Assembly: GCA_002844335.1 (NCBI GenBank) | Contig: CP019154.1 | Span: 2,170,001 to 2,234,000, forward strand | Direction of reading: 5' to 3' | Length of the DNA stretch: 64,000 bases | From: Haloarcula taiwanensis | GTDB taxonomy: Archaea; Halobacteriota; Halobacteria; Halobacteriales; Haloarculaceae | Shown: piece by piece, positions 17,551-26,496 of the stretch | Position numbering within the stretch: position 1 is the first letter of the stretch | Layout of the letters: each line of letters begins with the position of its first letter | Notes under the pieces: generated by a model | The model's database searches: none | What the model was told of the DNA's origin: nothing | The model's input: the letters and a program-made list of their open reading frames with translations, nothing else | Position numbers and translations under genes: made by a program

Positions 17551-18246
17551 TCAGTCGTCGGTGAGTTGCCAGCCGTCACCGACCGATTTGACGACGTCCC
17601 GCCGTTCCATCTCGGTCGTGACCTCGCCCAAGCGGTTCGGCTGTGCGATTTCCAGATTCGTCCGGCTAACACCGTGGTACTCCCGGAGCAGACGGCGGAT
17701 GTCATCTTCGGTGTGGGTCTGCTGATCGCTCTTTGCCATCACGCCCGCGACGAGTTCGACCATGTCCTCGACGAAGTTCCAGGGGTAGACGACCCAGGTC
17801 CACTCGTCGAGGCGCTCGCCGACGAACTCCGGTTCGTGGTCGCTGGTCTGGAGCAACTGGAGCGTCGCCGTTCGGACGCTGCTTGGGTTTCGGTCGCGGA
17901 CGCACTCGGCGGCTGTCTCGATTGACTGGCCGGTGTCGGCGATGTCGTCGACGACCAGCACGTCCTTGCCTTCGACCGCGCCGTCGGCCAGCGGGTACTT
18001 AATCTGTGCCTCCTCGCCTTTCGCCGCGGTCCCGACGTAGTGTTCGACTTTCAGGCTCGCCAGGTCGTCCAGCCCGAGGAAGTCACAGAGACAGCGCCCG
18101 CCGAACCAACCGCCCCGCGCCAGCGCGACGACCACGTCGGGCTCGAACTCGGCGGCCTTCACGTCGTCGGCCACGTCTCGACAGAGGCCGTAGATGTACT
18201 CCCAGTCGGTGATGGTACACGAAAACTCGTCCGGTAGCTCGCCCAT
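17551..18246 (-). CDS. Phosphoribosyltransferase-family protein with C-terminal winged-helix-like region
   Basis: A 231-residue protein. Residues ~10-160 are a type I phosphoribosyltransferase fold: VVVALARGGWFGG for the pyrophosphate loop and VLVVDDIADTGQS for the PRPP-binding loop. This group (COG2236-like) is usually annotated as purine or xanthine phosphoribosyltransferase. Residues ~170-231 (TEDDIRRLLREYHGVS, LEIAQPNRLGEVTTEMERR) look like a small winged helix, so it may instead regulate or bind nucleic acid. The start at 18246 gives MGELPDEFSCTITDW, typical for the family. Substrate is unassigned. Confidence 0.85.
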   Translation of the reverse strand: MGELPDEFSCTITDWEYIYGLCRDVADDVKAAEFEPDVVVALARGGWFGGRCLCDFLGLDDLASLKVEHYVGTAAKGEEAQIKYPLADGAVEGKDVLVVDDIADTGQSIETAAECVRDRNPSSVRTATLQLLQTSDHEPEFVGERLDEWTWVVYPWNFVEDMVELVAGVMAKSDQQTHTEDDIRRLLREYHGVSRTNLEIAQPNRLGEVTTEMERRDVVKSVGDGWQLTDD

Positions 18247-18314
18247 ACGAGATGGCGTGTGTGGCCGGACTTAACCGTTGCATATTCCGCGTCACTTGCG
18301 CCACAAGCGACTGC

Positions 18315-19697
18315 TCACTCTGCCGGGTCGCCTTTCCGGAACTCCCGGAGGACGACTGTCGCGTAGCTCCCCTTCGGCAGCGAGAAGGTGAACGTCAGGT
18401 CGTCGCCGGTACGGTCGACGCCGAGGTCGGTCCGGAGCAGTATCGCGCGGCGCGTCCCGTCGCTGTCGAACGCCCCGGGGAGGTCGAAATCGCCGCGTTC
18501 GAGCCCGAGGTCGTCGAGGACCCCGCGGGCGATGTCGCCCGGCTCGCCGCCGCCGAGGTCGGTGTCGGTCCCGACCAGCGGCGCGGTGACAAACGCTCGA
18601 CCACGCTCGCAGTGACGCTCGACGGTCGAGAGCCGCTTTGCCGTGACCTCTTGGGTGCGGTCGGCGTCCGGAATCGGGAAGTCCTCGGGCGCGTCGCTGT
18701 CCCGGAAACAGACCACGTCGCCCTCGACCGGCCGGTCGAAGGGGAGCCCCCGCTCCAGCCGCTCCGAGAGGATGCGGTTGAACACGTAGGACTGTGCAGC
18801 GTTGACGAACAGCGACTGGAGGTTCGACGGTAGCGCTTCTAGCGCCTCACGGAAATCCGTCGGCTCATCGGCCCCGTTCTCGACCAGGCGGTGACAGATG
18901 GAGCGCTCGTAGCCCAACGCGCCGGGCAGCCTGTCCAGCGCGCCGGCCCAGTCGTGAGTTTCGTCGACGTACGCGCGGGCTTCCCGGGTTGACTCGGGTT
19001 CGCGGTCGTGGGGGTTCCCGACGTAGGCGAGAACCGCATCCTCCCACTCGCCGCGAGCGATGGCCAGCCCAACCTCGTGGGTGACCGGCCGGCGGGACCC
19101 GAACCGCTGCTGGCCGAAGTAGTTGGGCACGCCGACCGTCGTGTCGCCGGCCGGTAGCGCGGCGTCGCTGGAGCGGTCCTCGCCCGCAGTCGGGTCCTCC
19201 CCGGCGGCGAACGCCTGGAGGTCCGCCACGACGCTCGCGGCGGCGTCGGCGTTCTCGGTGTCCCGGACGACGATTTCGAAGGCGTTGCCAGCCAGGTCGC
19301 CAAAGAGGATGGGGCGGCCGGCGCGGCCGACGACTTCGATGTCCGTGCCGCCGATATCCGGCAGGTCCCCGGCCGCGACGCCTTTCACCGAGAACAGCTG
19401 GGTCGTGACCGCGCGCTTGTCCTTCGTCCCCGCCCACGACACCCGCTCGCGGGAGATCCCCAGTCGGTCGGAGAGTTCGCTGGCGAAGTCGTTGGTCTCC
19501 CAGTTGCGAAGCTCCGCCCGGAAGACGAGATGCGGGTACGCGCCGGTGTCGGCGTCGACCGGCTCGGTGTCGAACGCCTCCAGTTCCCGAACCCGGAAGT
19601 CCGCCGGGGCGGCACGGAGGCGGCCGCCCACCCCGTCGGCGTCGCTGACGTAGTACTCCATGCCGACCGCTCGCTCGATTGGATGGGCGTCTCGCAT
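18315..19697 (-). CDS. truD: tRNA pseudouridine(13) synthase TruD
   Basis: Isomerises uridine to pseudouridine in tRNA (position 13 in bacteria; archaeal and eukaryotic homologues act on several RNAs). I start it at ATG 19697 (460 residues, [19 protein letters not shown]). The upstream extension to 19793 has no conserved character. The catalytic Asp93 lies in [13 protein letters not shown]. The family motif [19 protein letters not shown] follows, and the large insertion domain lies between. C-terminal residues include [14 protein letters not shown]. It is monocistronic, with a zinc micro-protein gene starting on the opposite strand 146 bp upstream. Confidence 0.93.
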   Translation of the reverse strand: MRDAHPIERAVGMEYYVSDADGVGGRLRAAPADFRVRELEAFDTEPVDADTGAYPHLVFRAELRNWETNDFASELSDRLGISRERVSWAGTKDKRAVTTQLFSVKGVAAGDLPDIGGTDIEVVGRAGRPILFGDLAGNAFEIVVRDTENADAAASVVADLQAFAAGEDPTAGEDRSSDAALPAGDTTVGVPNYFGQQRFGSRRPVTHEVGLAIARGEWEDAVLAYVGNPHDREPESTREARAYVDETHDWAGALDRLPGALGYERSICHRLVENGADEPTDFREALEALPSNLQSLFVNAAQSYVFNRILSERLERGLPFDRPVEGDVVCFRDSDAPEDFPIPDADRTQEVTAKRLSTVERHCERGRAFVTAPLVGTDTDLGGGEPGDIARGVLDDLGLERGDFDLPGAFDSDGTRRAILLRTDLGVDRTGDDLTFTFSLPKGSYATVVLREFRKGDPAE

Positions 19698-19843
19698 TGG
19701 TCGAGTAGTTCGTTGCTCGGCGCTTATGGCTGGCGTTTGCGGACTCGGCGTGGGTCCGTCTCTCAGCCGATACCTAGTGTTATCACGGGACATACTCTAT
19801 CTAGCACAGGTCGTGGCTGTGCAGGCGACCCGAGAGCACCACG

Positions 19844-19972
19844 ATGCCAAAGCTAGCATGTGAGAGCTGTGGACGGGAGATAACGTTCGACAGGGACGGT
19901 CAGGAGTCCCGCGCACCGATGCGGTACTGCCCTCGCTGTGGCGAGGAGTTCCCGCCCCGCGAGGAGTGGTAA
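19844..19972 (+). CDS. 42-residue double zinc-knuckle micro-protein
   Basis: ATG 19844 to TAA 19972. Two cysteine pairs are spaced for one zinc ion: CESCG near residue 6 and CPRCG near residue 29, separated by a charged hairpin region. It ends FPPREEW. Very small proteins with CxxCG/CPxCG motifs are a recognised, mostly uncharacterised class in haloarchaea. It sits 6 bp from the convergent MFS gene. The cysteine pattern and haloarchaeal composition argue that it is real. Confidence 0.75.
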   Translation: MPKLACESCGREITFDRDGQESRAPMRYCPRCGEEFPPREEW

Positions 19973-19978
19973 GCCCGA

Positions 19979-21328
19979 CTACTCGTAGGCTTCGAACTCC
20001 CGACCGAAGGCGACGAAGTAGGCGACGCCGGCCAGTCCGACGGCGGTAGCGACGCCGAAGGCGAGTTCGGGGCCGGCCCGTAGCGTCACGCCACCGACGC
20101 CGACGGCCCACTCACTGCCGTACAGCCAGCCACCGAGCGCAGCGCTGGGGATGACCAGCGTATTCCGAAGCAGGTAGTACGTCCCGGTGACGCGGCCGCC
20201 AGTATCCTGTTTCGCCGGGCCGACGATGAGCGCCTTGTGAGCGGGCAGGCCGGCAAATCGCAGGCCCGAAAACGCGAACAACAGCACCAGCACCCACTGG
20301 TCACCCGGTGCGAAGATGAGCAAGAGTGGAAAGACGGCGTAGACGAGAAAGCCCAGTGCGACGGCGGGCTTGAGGCCGGCCCACTCGGTGAGTTTTGCGA
20401 CGGGGGCCATCGAGAGGATAGCGACGACCATCTCGACGCCGAGCAGGACGCCAAAGAAGGCGTCGGGCCGCAACTGGACGCCGAAGCCGGTGAACCCCAC
20501 AGCGAGGAACTCGGTGACGACGATGACGAAGAAGACATACACCATGCCGTTAGCGAACCGGACGAGCGTATCGGCGACCAGCAGCGGGCGGAGCGTCGCC
20601 GGCATCGTCCGCAGGTCGGCGAGAATCTGGTCGATGCCCTCGAAGGACTTCCCGAGCGTGTCCTCGCTGGCGTCGTAGAGGACGTGCTGAGCGACAGTGG
20701 CGACGACGCCACAGGCAAGCGCGACCGCCAGCACGCGCTGGAACCCCTCGACGAACGTCGCAGTCGTCGCCAGCAGCGCCGCGGCGGCGAGCGGTCCGAG
20801 CAGGAAGCCGATGCGGCGGAACATCTCCGTGCTGGCAAATCCCATCGCCAGTCGCCCCGGCGGGACGCTCTGCTTGACGATAGCGAATGTCGCACCCAGC
20901 CCGAAGGACTTCCAAGCCTGTGCGAGAAAGAGGCCGACGAACACGAGCGTCCAGGCCGGCAGCGTCACCGTTCCAAGCGCGATGTCGCCGATGACCGAAG
21001 CGAGATACCAGATACCGAAGCCGACCGTCGCCAGCGTCGCGAAGGCGGTCAGTGCCAGCCGCGAGCCGATGCGGTCAGACACCGCGCCGCCGGGGTAGGG
21101 GTACACCGCGCTGATGAGGTTCCCGACGCTCCCGTACAGGCCGATGACGCCGGCACTGGCCCCCAGAATCCGCATGTACTCGGGGACGTACCGGCTGGTC
21201 ATCTGGAACGCGAGGCTGAATGCCAGCATGGACAGCGACAGCACGAGCACGTCCCGCTCCAGCGCGAAGAACTGCCGAAAGGAGTCGAGAAGATCTACGT
21301 CCCCCTCGGCTCCCGTCTCAGTTGCCAT
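19979..21328 (-). CDS. MFS transporter
   Basis: A 449-residue major facilitator with about 12 membrane helices. The loop between helices 2 and 3 reads YPYPGGAVSDRIGSRLALT, the MFS motif A region (GxxxDRxGxR). A cytoplasmic loop between the two halves contains ASEDTLGKSFEGIDQILADLRTMP. A cytoplasmic N-terminus of ~30 residues precedes helix 1. The substrate is unknown and the neighbours (AtoE carrier, zinc micro-protein) do not indicate one. Confidence 0.88.
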   Translation of the reverse strand: MATETGAEGDVDLLDSFRQFFALERDVLVLSLSMLAFSLAFQMTSRYVPEYMRILGASAGVIGLYGSVGNLISAVYPYPGGAVSDRIGSRLALTAFATLATVGFGIWYLASVIGDIALGTVTLPAWTLVFVGLFLAQAWKSFGLGATFAIVKQSVPPGRLAMGFASTEMFRRIGFLLGPLAAAALLATTATFVEGFQRVLAVALACGVVATVAQHVLYDASEDTLGKSFEGIDQILADLRTMPATLRPLLVADTLVRFANGMVYVFFVIVVTEFLAVGFTGFGVQLRPDAFFGVLLGVEMVVAILSMAPVAKLTEWAGLKPAVALGFLVYAVFPLLLIFAPGDQWVLVLLFAFSGLRFAGLPAHKALIVGPAKQDTGGRVTGTYYLLRNTLVIPSAALGGWLYGSEWAVGVGGVTLRAGPELAFGVATAVGLAGVAYFVAFGREFEAYE

Positions 21329-21405
21329 TGTCGGAGTGCAGTTTCTCTAACAACTTAACGCTCGAAGAAGAGGCAATCAGCCTCGGCTGTCACGCCGCTG
21401 CCGTC

Positions 21406-22809
21406 TCAGTACGGGAGGACGAACAGCACGACAGCCAGAAACGGCGTCAGCGCGAGCAACATTGCAATGGCGTAGCCGAACATCTCCCGGGCCTTGATGC
21501 GGGTGATAGCGAGCAACGGCAGCGCCCAGAAAGGGTTCAGGAGGTTCGTGTGGGCGTCGCCGACGGCGTAGGCCATCGTCGCCTGACCGGCCGGGACCCC
21601 GAGGTTCTGCGCGGCTTCGAGAATCGGCGGCCCGAGGATGATCCACTCGCCGCCGCCGGAGGGAGCAAAGATGTTGACCGTCGCGCCGGTGAGCCAGGCG
21701 ATGACCGGGAACGTCTGTGGCGTCGAGACCGAGATGAGCGCGTTTGCCATCAACTGCGCCAGCCCGGAGGTGGCCATCATGCCCTGAATGCCGGCGAAGA
21801 ACGGAAAGAGCAACACGATGCCCGAGGCGGCGGTCGCCGCCTCGCCGAACTTCTCCCGGTAGGTCTGTGGGTCCATGTAAATGAAGATACCAATCGTCAG
21901 GAAGCCGAAGTTGACGATGTTCAGTCCGAGCGCGTCGATGCCGGACTGGACGAACTGTGAGGCGACCAGCGCGATGCCGGTCAGGCCGATAATCCCGCCG
22001 AGAACGCGACTGTGGTTGATGCGCTCGGCCGGGACCTGATTGGTGGTTGCGGTTGCTTCCACGCCGCCGTCACTCGCGGATTCGAACAGGTCGTCTTCGG
22101 GGATGTAATGCGTGATGCCCCGCGCCTGGTCTCCGGTCGGCGTGATGACGTAGAGGACGACGAGCGCGTAGGCTATCGACAGGCCGGTCAGAATGAGGCC
22201 GTAGGGGTGGAAGATGGTTTCTGAGGCGGAGACGACGACGTCAATGACGCCCTGCTGAATGAACTCATTGCCCTCCGTCGCGAGCAAGAGCGGTGCAGAC
22301 CCGGACAGCCCCCAGTGCCAGGTGAGACCGAGACCGAGGTAGCCCGCGACACAGAGGACCGGATAGTGGACGTTGATGTCGTTCTCGTGGGCGGTCTTGC
22401 CCATCTCCCGGGCGAAGATCGCGCCGAGGATGAGGCTCAGTCCCCAGTGGACCCAGCCAAGCAGCATCGTCAACAGTCCGACGAGGACGACCGCCTGCTT
22501 TCCGGTGCTGGGTAGCTCTGTCAGCCGGCGGATGCCGGCATTGACGCGCGGATGGTACGCCACAACGAAGCCCGTCATCAGGATGAGGACCATCTGCATC
22601 GAGAACGTCAGGAAGGCCCAGAAGCCGTCGTACCAGAACTGGACCATCTCCACGGGGCCGGAGCCGGTGAGGCCGACGCCGGCCAGAAACACGACGTAGC
22701 TGAGGATGAGCGCGAACAGGAACGGGCTTGGCATCCACCGTTCCACCCACGCAGAGAGTCGATAGCCGATACGTTCGAGCGCTGTCTCACCTGTGTTACC
22801 AGCCGACAT
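21406..22809 (-). CDS. atoE: Short-chain fatty acid transporter, AtoE family
   Basis: A 467-residue polytopic carrier of the AtoE family, which takes up short-chain fatty acids such as acetoacetate or butyrate. Start at ATG 22809 is supported by a GGAGGTGG Shine-Dalgarno sequence seven bases upstream. A further ATG at 22839 precedes that signal. Family landmarks: LGWVHWGLSLILGAIFAREM, LTWHWGLSGSAPLL and the C-terminal IFAPSGGGEWIILGP with GDAHTNLLNPFWALPLL. There is no thiolase or CoA-transferase partner alongside, so the substrate is inferred from the family only. Confidence 0.9.
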   Translation of the reverse strand: MSAGNTGETALERIGYRLSAWVERWMPSPFLFALILSYVVFLAGVGLTGSGPVEMVQFWYDGFWAFLTFSMQMVLILMTGFVVAYHPRVNAGIRRLTELPSTGKQAVVLVGLLTMLLGWVHWGLSLILGAIFAREMGKTAHENDINVHYPVLCVAGYLGLGLTWHWGLSGSAPLLLATEGNEFIQQGVIDVVVSASETIFHPYGLILTGLSIAYALVVLYVITPTGDQARGITHYIPEDDLFESASDGGVEATATTNQVPAERINHSRVLGGIIGLTGIALVASQFVQSGIDALGLNIVNFGFLTIGIFIYMDPQTYREKFGEAATAASGIVLLFPFFAGIQGMMATSGLAQLMANALISVSTPQTFPVIAWLTGATVNIFAPSGGGEWIILGPPILEAAQNLGVPAGQATMAYAVGDAHTNLLNPFWALPLLAITRIKAREMFGYAIAMLLALTPFLAVVLFVLPY

Positions 22810-22968
22810 ACTGTTGCCACCTCCTCGCGAATGTATCATAAAAGTTTGCTACTATTCTGTCAGTTCTGTGCCGGTTACCGGGGCGCAGTAGTGCCACAGT
22901 GACGCGGTTTCAATGACTGAACCGATCCTGACAGATGATTTTATTTCCGGGGCAGAGCAAGCCAGAGT

Positions 22969-23940
22969 ATGTCTCACAAAGTTGTCGTCTCTGACACCAA
23001 AGTGATGGACGGAGAGACACGGGCGGCGGTGCTGGATGCGGTTGAAGCGACCGTCAAAACGACAGCGGCGAAAGAACCGGCGGCCGTCGCGCGCGCAGTG
23101 AACGACGCTGATGCGTTAATTGTCGACGCCGGCACACAGGTCACAGCCGAGGTCGTCGAAGCCGGGGACTCGCTCAAAGTGGTGGGGCGGGCTGGCATCG
23201 GCGTGGACAACATCGACGTGCGAGCGGCGGTCGATGCCGGTGTGAGGGTGGTCAATGTCCCGGACTACTCTGTCGAGGAGGTGTCAACTCATACGTTCGC
23301 GCTCACGCTGGCTTGCCTGCGGAAGATACCGACGTTTGACCGCTCGGTCAAGCGTGGTGAGTGGGAGTGGACTGTCGGCCAGCCGATGCGCCGTCTTGCC
23401 GGTAGTACCGTGGGTCTCGTTGCCTTCGGTAAGCTTGCCAGCCGCTTCGCCGCGAAGCTTCGAGGGTTCGACGTCGATGTCGTCGCCCACGACCCGTACG
23501 TGCCCGAGTACCGGATGGGCGACCTCGGTGTCGAGTCAGTCACCTTCGAGACGTTGCTGGCCGATTCCGATATCGTCTCGCTGCACGCCCCGCTGACCGA
23601 CGAGACACGGGAGATGGTCGACGCGGACGCGCTCGACCGGATGCGCGACGACGCGCTGCTCGTGAACACGGCCAGAGGCGGCCTCGTCGACGAAACGGCG
23701 CTGTACGACGCGCTCGTCAGCGGCGACCTCGGCGGGGCCGGACTAGACGTGCGCGAGCCAGAACCGCCCGGAGACGCACCGCTTCATGACCTCGATAGCG
23801 TTGTCTGTAGTCCCCACGTCGCGTGGTATTCCGAAGAGTCCCGGGTCGAACTGACACAGACCGTGGCCGAAGACGTCATCCGGGTACTGCGGGGCGAGGA
23901 GCCCGAGAATCCCATCGACCCCGCGACCGGCTGGTTCTGA
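22969..23940 (+). CDS. NAD-dependent D-2-hydroxyacid dehydrogenase (phosphoglycerate dehydrogenase-like)
   Basis: A 323-residue D-isomer-specific 2-hydroxyacid dehydrogenase resembling the catalytic and NAD domains of SerA and CtBP, without a regulatory ACT domain. NAD-binding motif is GLVAFGKLASRFA, with Ala in place of the middle Gly. Catalytic Arg lies in LVNTARGGLVDE, Glu in REPEPPGD and His in VVCSPHVAWYS. A TATA-like GATTTTATTTCC lies 23-34 bp before the ATG at 22969. The substrate could be 3-phosphoglycerate, glyoxylate or another 2-oxoacid. Serine synthesis is possible but not shown. Confidence 0.88.
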   Translation: MSHKVVVSDTKVMDGETRAAVLDAVEATVKTTAAKEPAAVARAVNDADALIVDAGTQVTAEVVEAGDSLKVVGRAGIGVDNIDVRAAVDAGVRVVNVPDYSVEEVSTHTFALTLACLRKIPTFDRSVKRGEWEWTVGQPMRRLAGSTVGLVAFGKLASRFAAKLRGFDVDVVAHDPYVPEYRMGDLGVESVTFETLLADSDIVSLHAPLTDETREMVDADALDRMRDDALLVNTARGGLVDETALYDALVSGDLGGAGLDVREPEPPGDAPLHDLDSVVCSPHVAWYSEESRVELTQTVAEDVIRVLRGEEPENPIDPATGWF

Positions 23941-23962
23941 CGGGTTCGGCGACCGAAACCGC

Positions 23963-24886
23963 TCAGGAGTCGGCCGCGTCGAGAAGTTCGATCATCAGTT
24001 CAGCAGCTTCGACCGCCGACTCACCGAAAACGTAGGTTATCGGTTCGATACCGAACGCACCGCTGTGGTAGATGACACGCGGAACAGCGCCGCGTTCGCG
24101 GAAGGTGGCTTCGAGCCGTTCGTTACGGTCTTCGTAGCCGGCGTCGAACTTCAGCGGCTCGACACCGTGTTCCCGGGCAGCATCGAGAAATGCCTCGTCA
24201 GTCGTCAGATTGAGCGCCGCTCGGCACGAGGGATCGACCGCCATCGCGGTCAGTATCGTCCGGGCGACGTGTTCCGACGCCCCGAACTCGGGGTTCGACG
24301 GCACGTTGACCCGCCCTCGAAGGTTGTGAATCCGACCGGGAACTGCCGCCACGTCGAGCGCGTCTTCGGCGTCCGGCAGTGCCATGCCGACGTTCATCCC
24401 CACATTCGGGATGGCGTCGACGACGGCGTCGTTGTCGGCCAGCAGCCGCGTGGCTCGCCGGACTGACGACAGCACAGCCCGTTCCGCCTGTACTGCGGTG
24501 TCTGTCCCCCGAACACAGAGGTCACAGCCCATCCCCTGCAGCGCCGGCATCTCCTCCTCGTGGACCGCACAGATGGGACCCCGGTCCTCGAACTCCCGTA
24601 CCAGGGTGAGCAGTTCGTTCAGCACCGCGTACTCGTCCATCTCGCCCGCGACCAGGCCGTCAGCGATCCGCTCGATGGTCTGTTGCATCCGGGCGTCGTC
24701 CCGGAACCGCTCCTCGATGGTGACCGAGCCGCTGCCGTATTTGCTCACTGCGGCCTGTGTCACGCCGAGCTGGTCGGCGATCTCCTGTTGCGTCCAGCCC
24801 TCCTCGTCGAGTCTCGTGGCGAGCATCGCCCGGGCCGTCGGGAGAAACCGCTCGACCACAATTTCGCTCGGTAACTGCAGTGTCAT
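23963..24886 (-). CDS. thiR: HTH-ThiN thiamine-pathway repressor (ThiR-like)
   Basis: A 307-residue regulator. An XRE-like HTH covers residues ~20-50 (EGWTQQEIADQLGVTQAAVSKYG), followed by a linker with a CxxC (MGCDLCVRG). A ThiN domain occupies residues ~135-300: AIPNVGMNVGMALPDAED, AAVPGRIHNLRGRV, HVARTILTAM, VIYHSGAFGIEPITYVFG. ThiN acts as thiamine-phosphate synthase when fused to ThiD. In haloarchaea the HTH fusion is known as the repressor ThiR, which binds thiamine phosphates. Here it diverges from tenA across a 204-bp gap holding a palindrome, so its target is likely the salvage operon. Confidence 0.88.
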   Translation of the reverse strand: MTLQLPSEIVVERFLPTARAMLATRLDEEGWTQQEIADQLGVTQAAVSKYGSGSVTIEERFRDDARMQQTIERIADGLVAGEMDEYAVLNELLTLVREFEDRGPICAVHEEEMPALQGMGCDLCVRGTDTAVQAERAVLSSVRRATRLLADNDAVVDAIPNVGMNVGMALPDAEDALDVAAVPGRIHNLRGRVNVPSNPEFGASEHVARTILTAMAVDPSCRAALNLTTDEAFLDAAREHGVEPLKFDAGYEDRNERLEATFRERGAVPRVIYHSGAFGIEPITYVFGESAVEAAELMIELLDAADS

Positions 24887-25032
24887 TGCCGGAAGTGAGG
24901 GGCGTAGTTCGCTTAGCAGTTGGGACTACGGACGCTGTCGGTCGACTGCGTTGTCGTGATTGCCAGCAGCGAAACCGGCCCGGAGACGCGCAGCACCTGT
25001 AGCTCACTGCGCGCACTGCTCGTCTACGGATT

Positions 25033-25047
25033 TACAACCTAGTTGTA
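25033..25047 (+). promoter_or_regulatory. Palindromic operator candidate upstream of tenA (putative ThiR box)
   Basis: Perfect inverted repeat TACAAC-CTA-GTTGTA. It lies immediately upstream of the tenA TATA element (GGATATATTACC, about 25052-25063), where it would cover the TFB-binding site. A further half-site GTTGTA sits at 25075-25080, just before the ATG at 25091. The position between thiR and tenA makes ThiR the obvious candidate binder. A related palindrome precedes thi4. Confidence 0.6.
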
Positions 25048-25090
25048 TTAGCAGGATATATTACCTCGGAGTTTGTTGTATTTGCTACCA

Positions 25091-25750
25091 ATGGCGTTCA
25101 GCGACCACCTGCTTGACATCGGCGAGAACATCTGGGACGCACAGAAGGACCACCCATTTGTCCGCGAACTGGCCGACGGGACGCTCGACGAGTCGGCGTT
25201 CAAACACTGGGTGAAACAGGACTACCGGTACCTGCAGGACTACGCGCGGCTGTTCGCGCTCGCCGGCGCGACGGCAGACGACGAGTCGACGATGACGCAT
25301 CTACTCGGGGTCGCCCATCAGGTGCTGGATACCGAGATGGATCTCCACCGGGAGTTCGCGTCGGAGTACGGTATCTCGGAGCGAGAACTGGAGTCGACCG
25401 AGAAAGCCCCGACCTGTCTGGCGTACACGAACTTCCTCGTTCGAACAGCCTACGAGGGCCACGAGGCGGAGATTGCTGCTGCGCTGTACCCCTGCATGCA
25501 GGGCTATCTCGACGTGGCCGAGCACATGGCCGATTTGGCTGACGGCGAACACCGGTACACACCGTTCATCGAGATGTACACCAGCGATGACTTCCGCGAG
25601 GCGACGGGCTGGTGTCGGGCGTACGTCGACCGCTGTGGCGAGCGGTATCCCGGCCAGCGCGACGCCATGGAGGACGCGTTTCTGACGAGTGCGAAGCTCG
25701 AACACCGGTTCTGGGAGATGGCCTACACGCAAGAAGGGTGGGCGCTATGA
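25091..25750 (+). CDS. tenA: Aminopyrimidine aminohydrolase / thiaminase II, TenA_C type
   Basis: A 219-residue TenA that hydrolyses thiamine breakdown products (amino-HMP, and thiamine itself slowly) so that the pyrimidine can be salvaged. The start at 25091 places MAFSDHLLD at the N-terminus and suits the TATA element 28-39 bp upstream. The catalytic Cys135 is present in ALYPCMQGY, at the same number as in the Bacillus enzyme. Glu204 lies in KLEHRFWEM. It is first in an operon of tenA, a second tenA, a symporter and a small membrane protein, each coupled by overlap or zero spacing. It diverges from thiR. Confidence 0.93.
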   Translation: MAFSDHLLDIGENIWDAQKDHPFVRELADGTLDESAFKHWVKQDYRYLQDYARLFALAGATADDESTMTHLLGVAHQVLDTEMDLHREFASEYGISERELESTEKAPTCLAYTNFLVRTAYEGHEAEIAAALYPCMQGYLDVAEHMADLADGEHRYTPFIEMYTSDDFREATGWCRAYVDRCGERYPGQRDAMEDAFLTSAKLEHRFWEMAYTQEGWAL

Positions 25751-26496
25751 CAGCCGAGACGTACTCAGCGTACGCCGAGCGCACCGACGAACCCCGATTC
25801 ACCGAGTGGCTCCGCGACCAGAGTCAGCCGGACTGGGACGACGCTGTCGGCCACCGATTCGTCGAGGAACTCGGGACCGGCACGCTCGACGAGGACGCGT
25901 TCGCACACTACCTGGTGCAGGACTATGCCTTCGTCGGCGAACTCGTCGGGACGTTCGGCCACGCGGTCGGACAGGCTCCGGACATGGCGGCCAAGCGCCG
26001 CCTCGTCGAGTTCCTCGATACCGTGACCGACGAGGAAGACGACTACTTCGAGCGCTCCTTCGCCGCGCTGGGGGTCGACGAGTCGCGCCGGCAGGACCCC
26101 GAGCCTACGCCGACGACGGCGGCGTTCGTCGACCTGCTCGGCCGCGCCGCACGGGAAGGCGGGTACGCAGAGACGCTGGCCGTCCTCGTCCCGGCAGAGT
26201 GGATATACGAGTCGTGGGCGACAGCGGTCGCTACGGACCACGGCGACCCGGACGGCCCGCCCAGCGCCGGGATGGGACTGCCCTTCTACTTCGCCGAGTG
26301 GGTGGACCTCCACGCCGTCGACTCGTTCGTCGCCTTCGTCAACTGGCTCCGGAGCGAACTCGACGCCGTCGGCCCGACGCTCTCCCCGCGGCGAGCGGCA
26401 CGCGTCGCGTCGCTGTTCGACCGCACGGTCGCGCTCGAACGGCGGTTCTTCGAGACGGCCTACGAGAGCGCGGCCGACGGGGAGGTGCGCCCGTAA
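25747..26496 (+). CDS. TenA-family protein lacking the active-site cysteine (TenA_E-like)
   Basis: A 249-residue TenA paralogue overlapping the first tenA by four bases (ATGA). It keeps the fold landmarks (LDEDAFAHYLVQDYAFV, WVDLHAVDSF, ALERRFFETAY). The catalytic motif is changed: the first TenA has LYPCMQGY, while here it reads LVPAEWIY, with Ala150-Glu151 replacing Cys. TenA proteins lacking this Cys and carrying Glu form the TenA_E group. Plant members hydrolyse formylamino- and amino-HMP. It therefore probably handles a neighbouring step of pyrimidine salvage rather than repeating the first. Confidence 0.88.
   Translation: MTAETYSAYAERTDEPRFTEWLRDQSQPDWDDAVGHRFVEELGTGTLDEDAFAHYLVQDYAFVGELVGTFGHAVGQAPDMAAKRRLVEFLDTVTDEEDDYFERSFAALGVDESRRQDPEPTPTTAAFVDLLGRAAREGGYAETLAVLVPAEWIYESWATAVATDHGDPDGPPSAGMGLPFYFAEWVDLHAVDSFVAFVNWLRSELDAVGPTLSPRRAARVASLFDRTVALERRFFETAYESAADGEVRP

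Noticed and set aside
20237..21358. Gln/Arg/Asp-rich frame opposite the MFS gene
   Set aside because: The minus-strand frame has 12 clear membrane helices and motif A; this one is its polar shadow.
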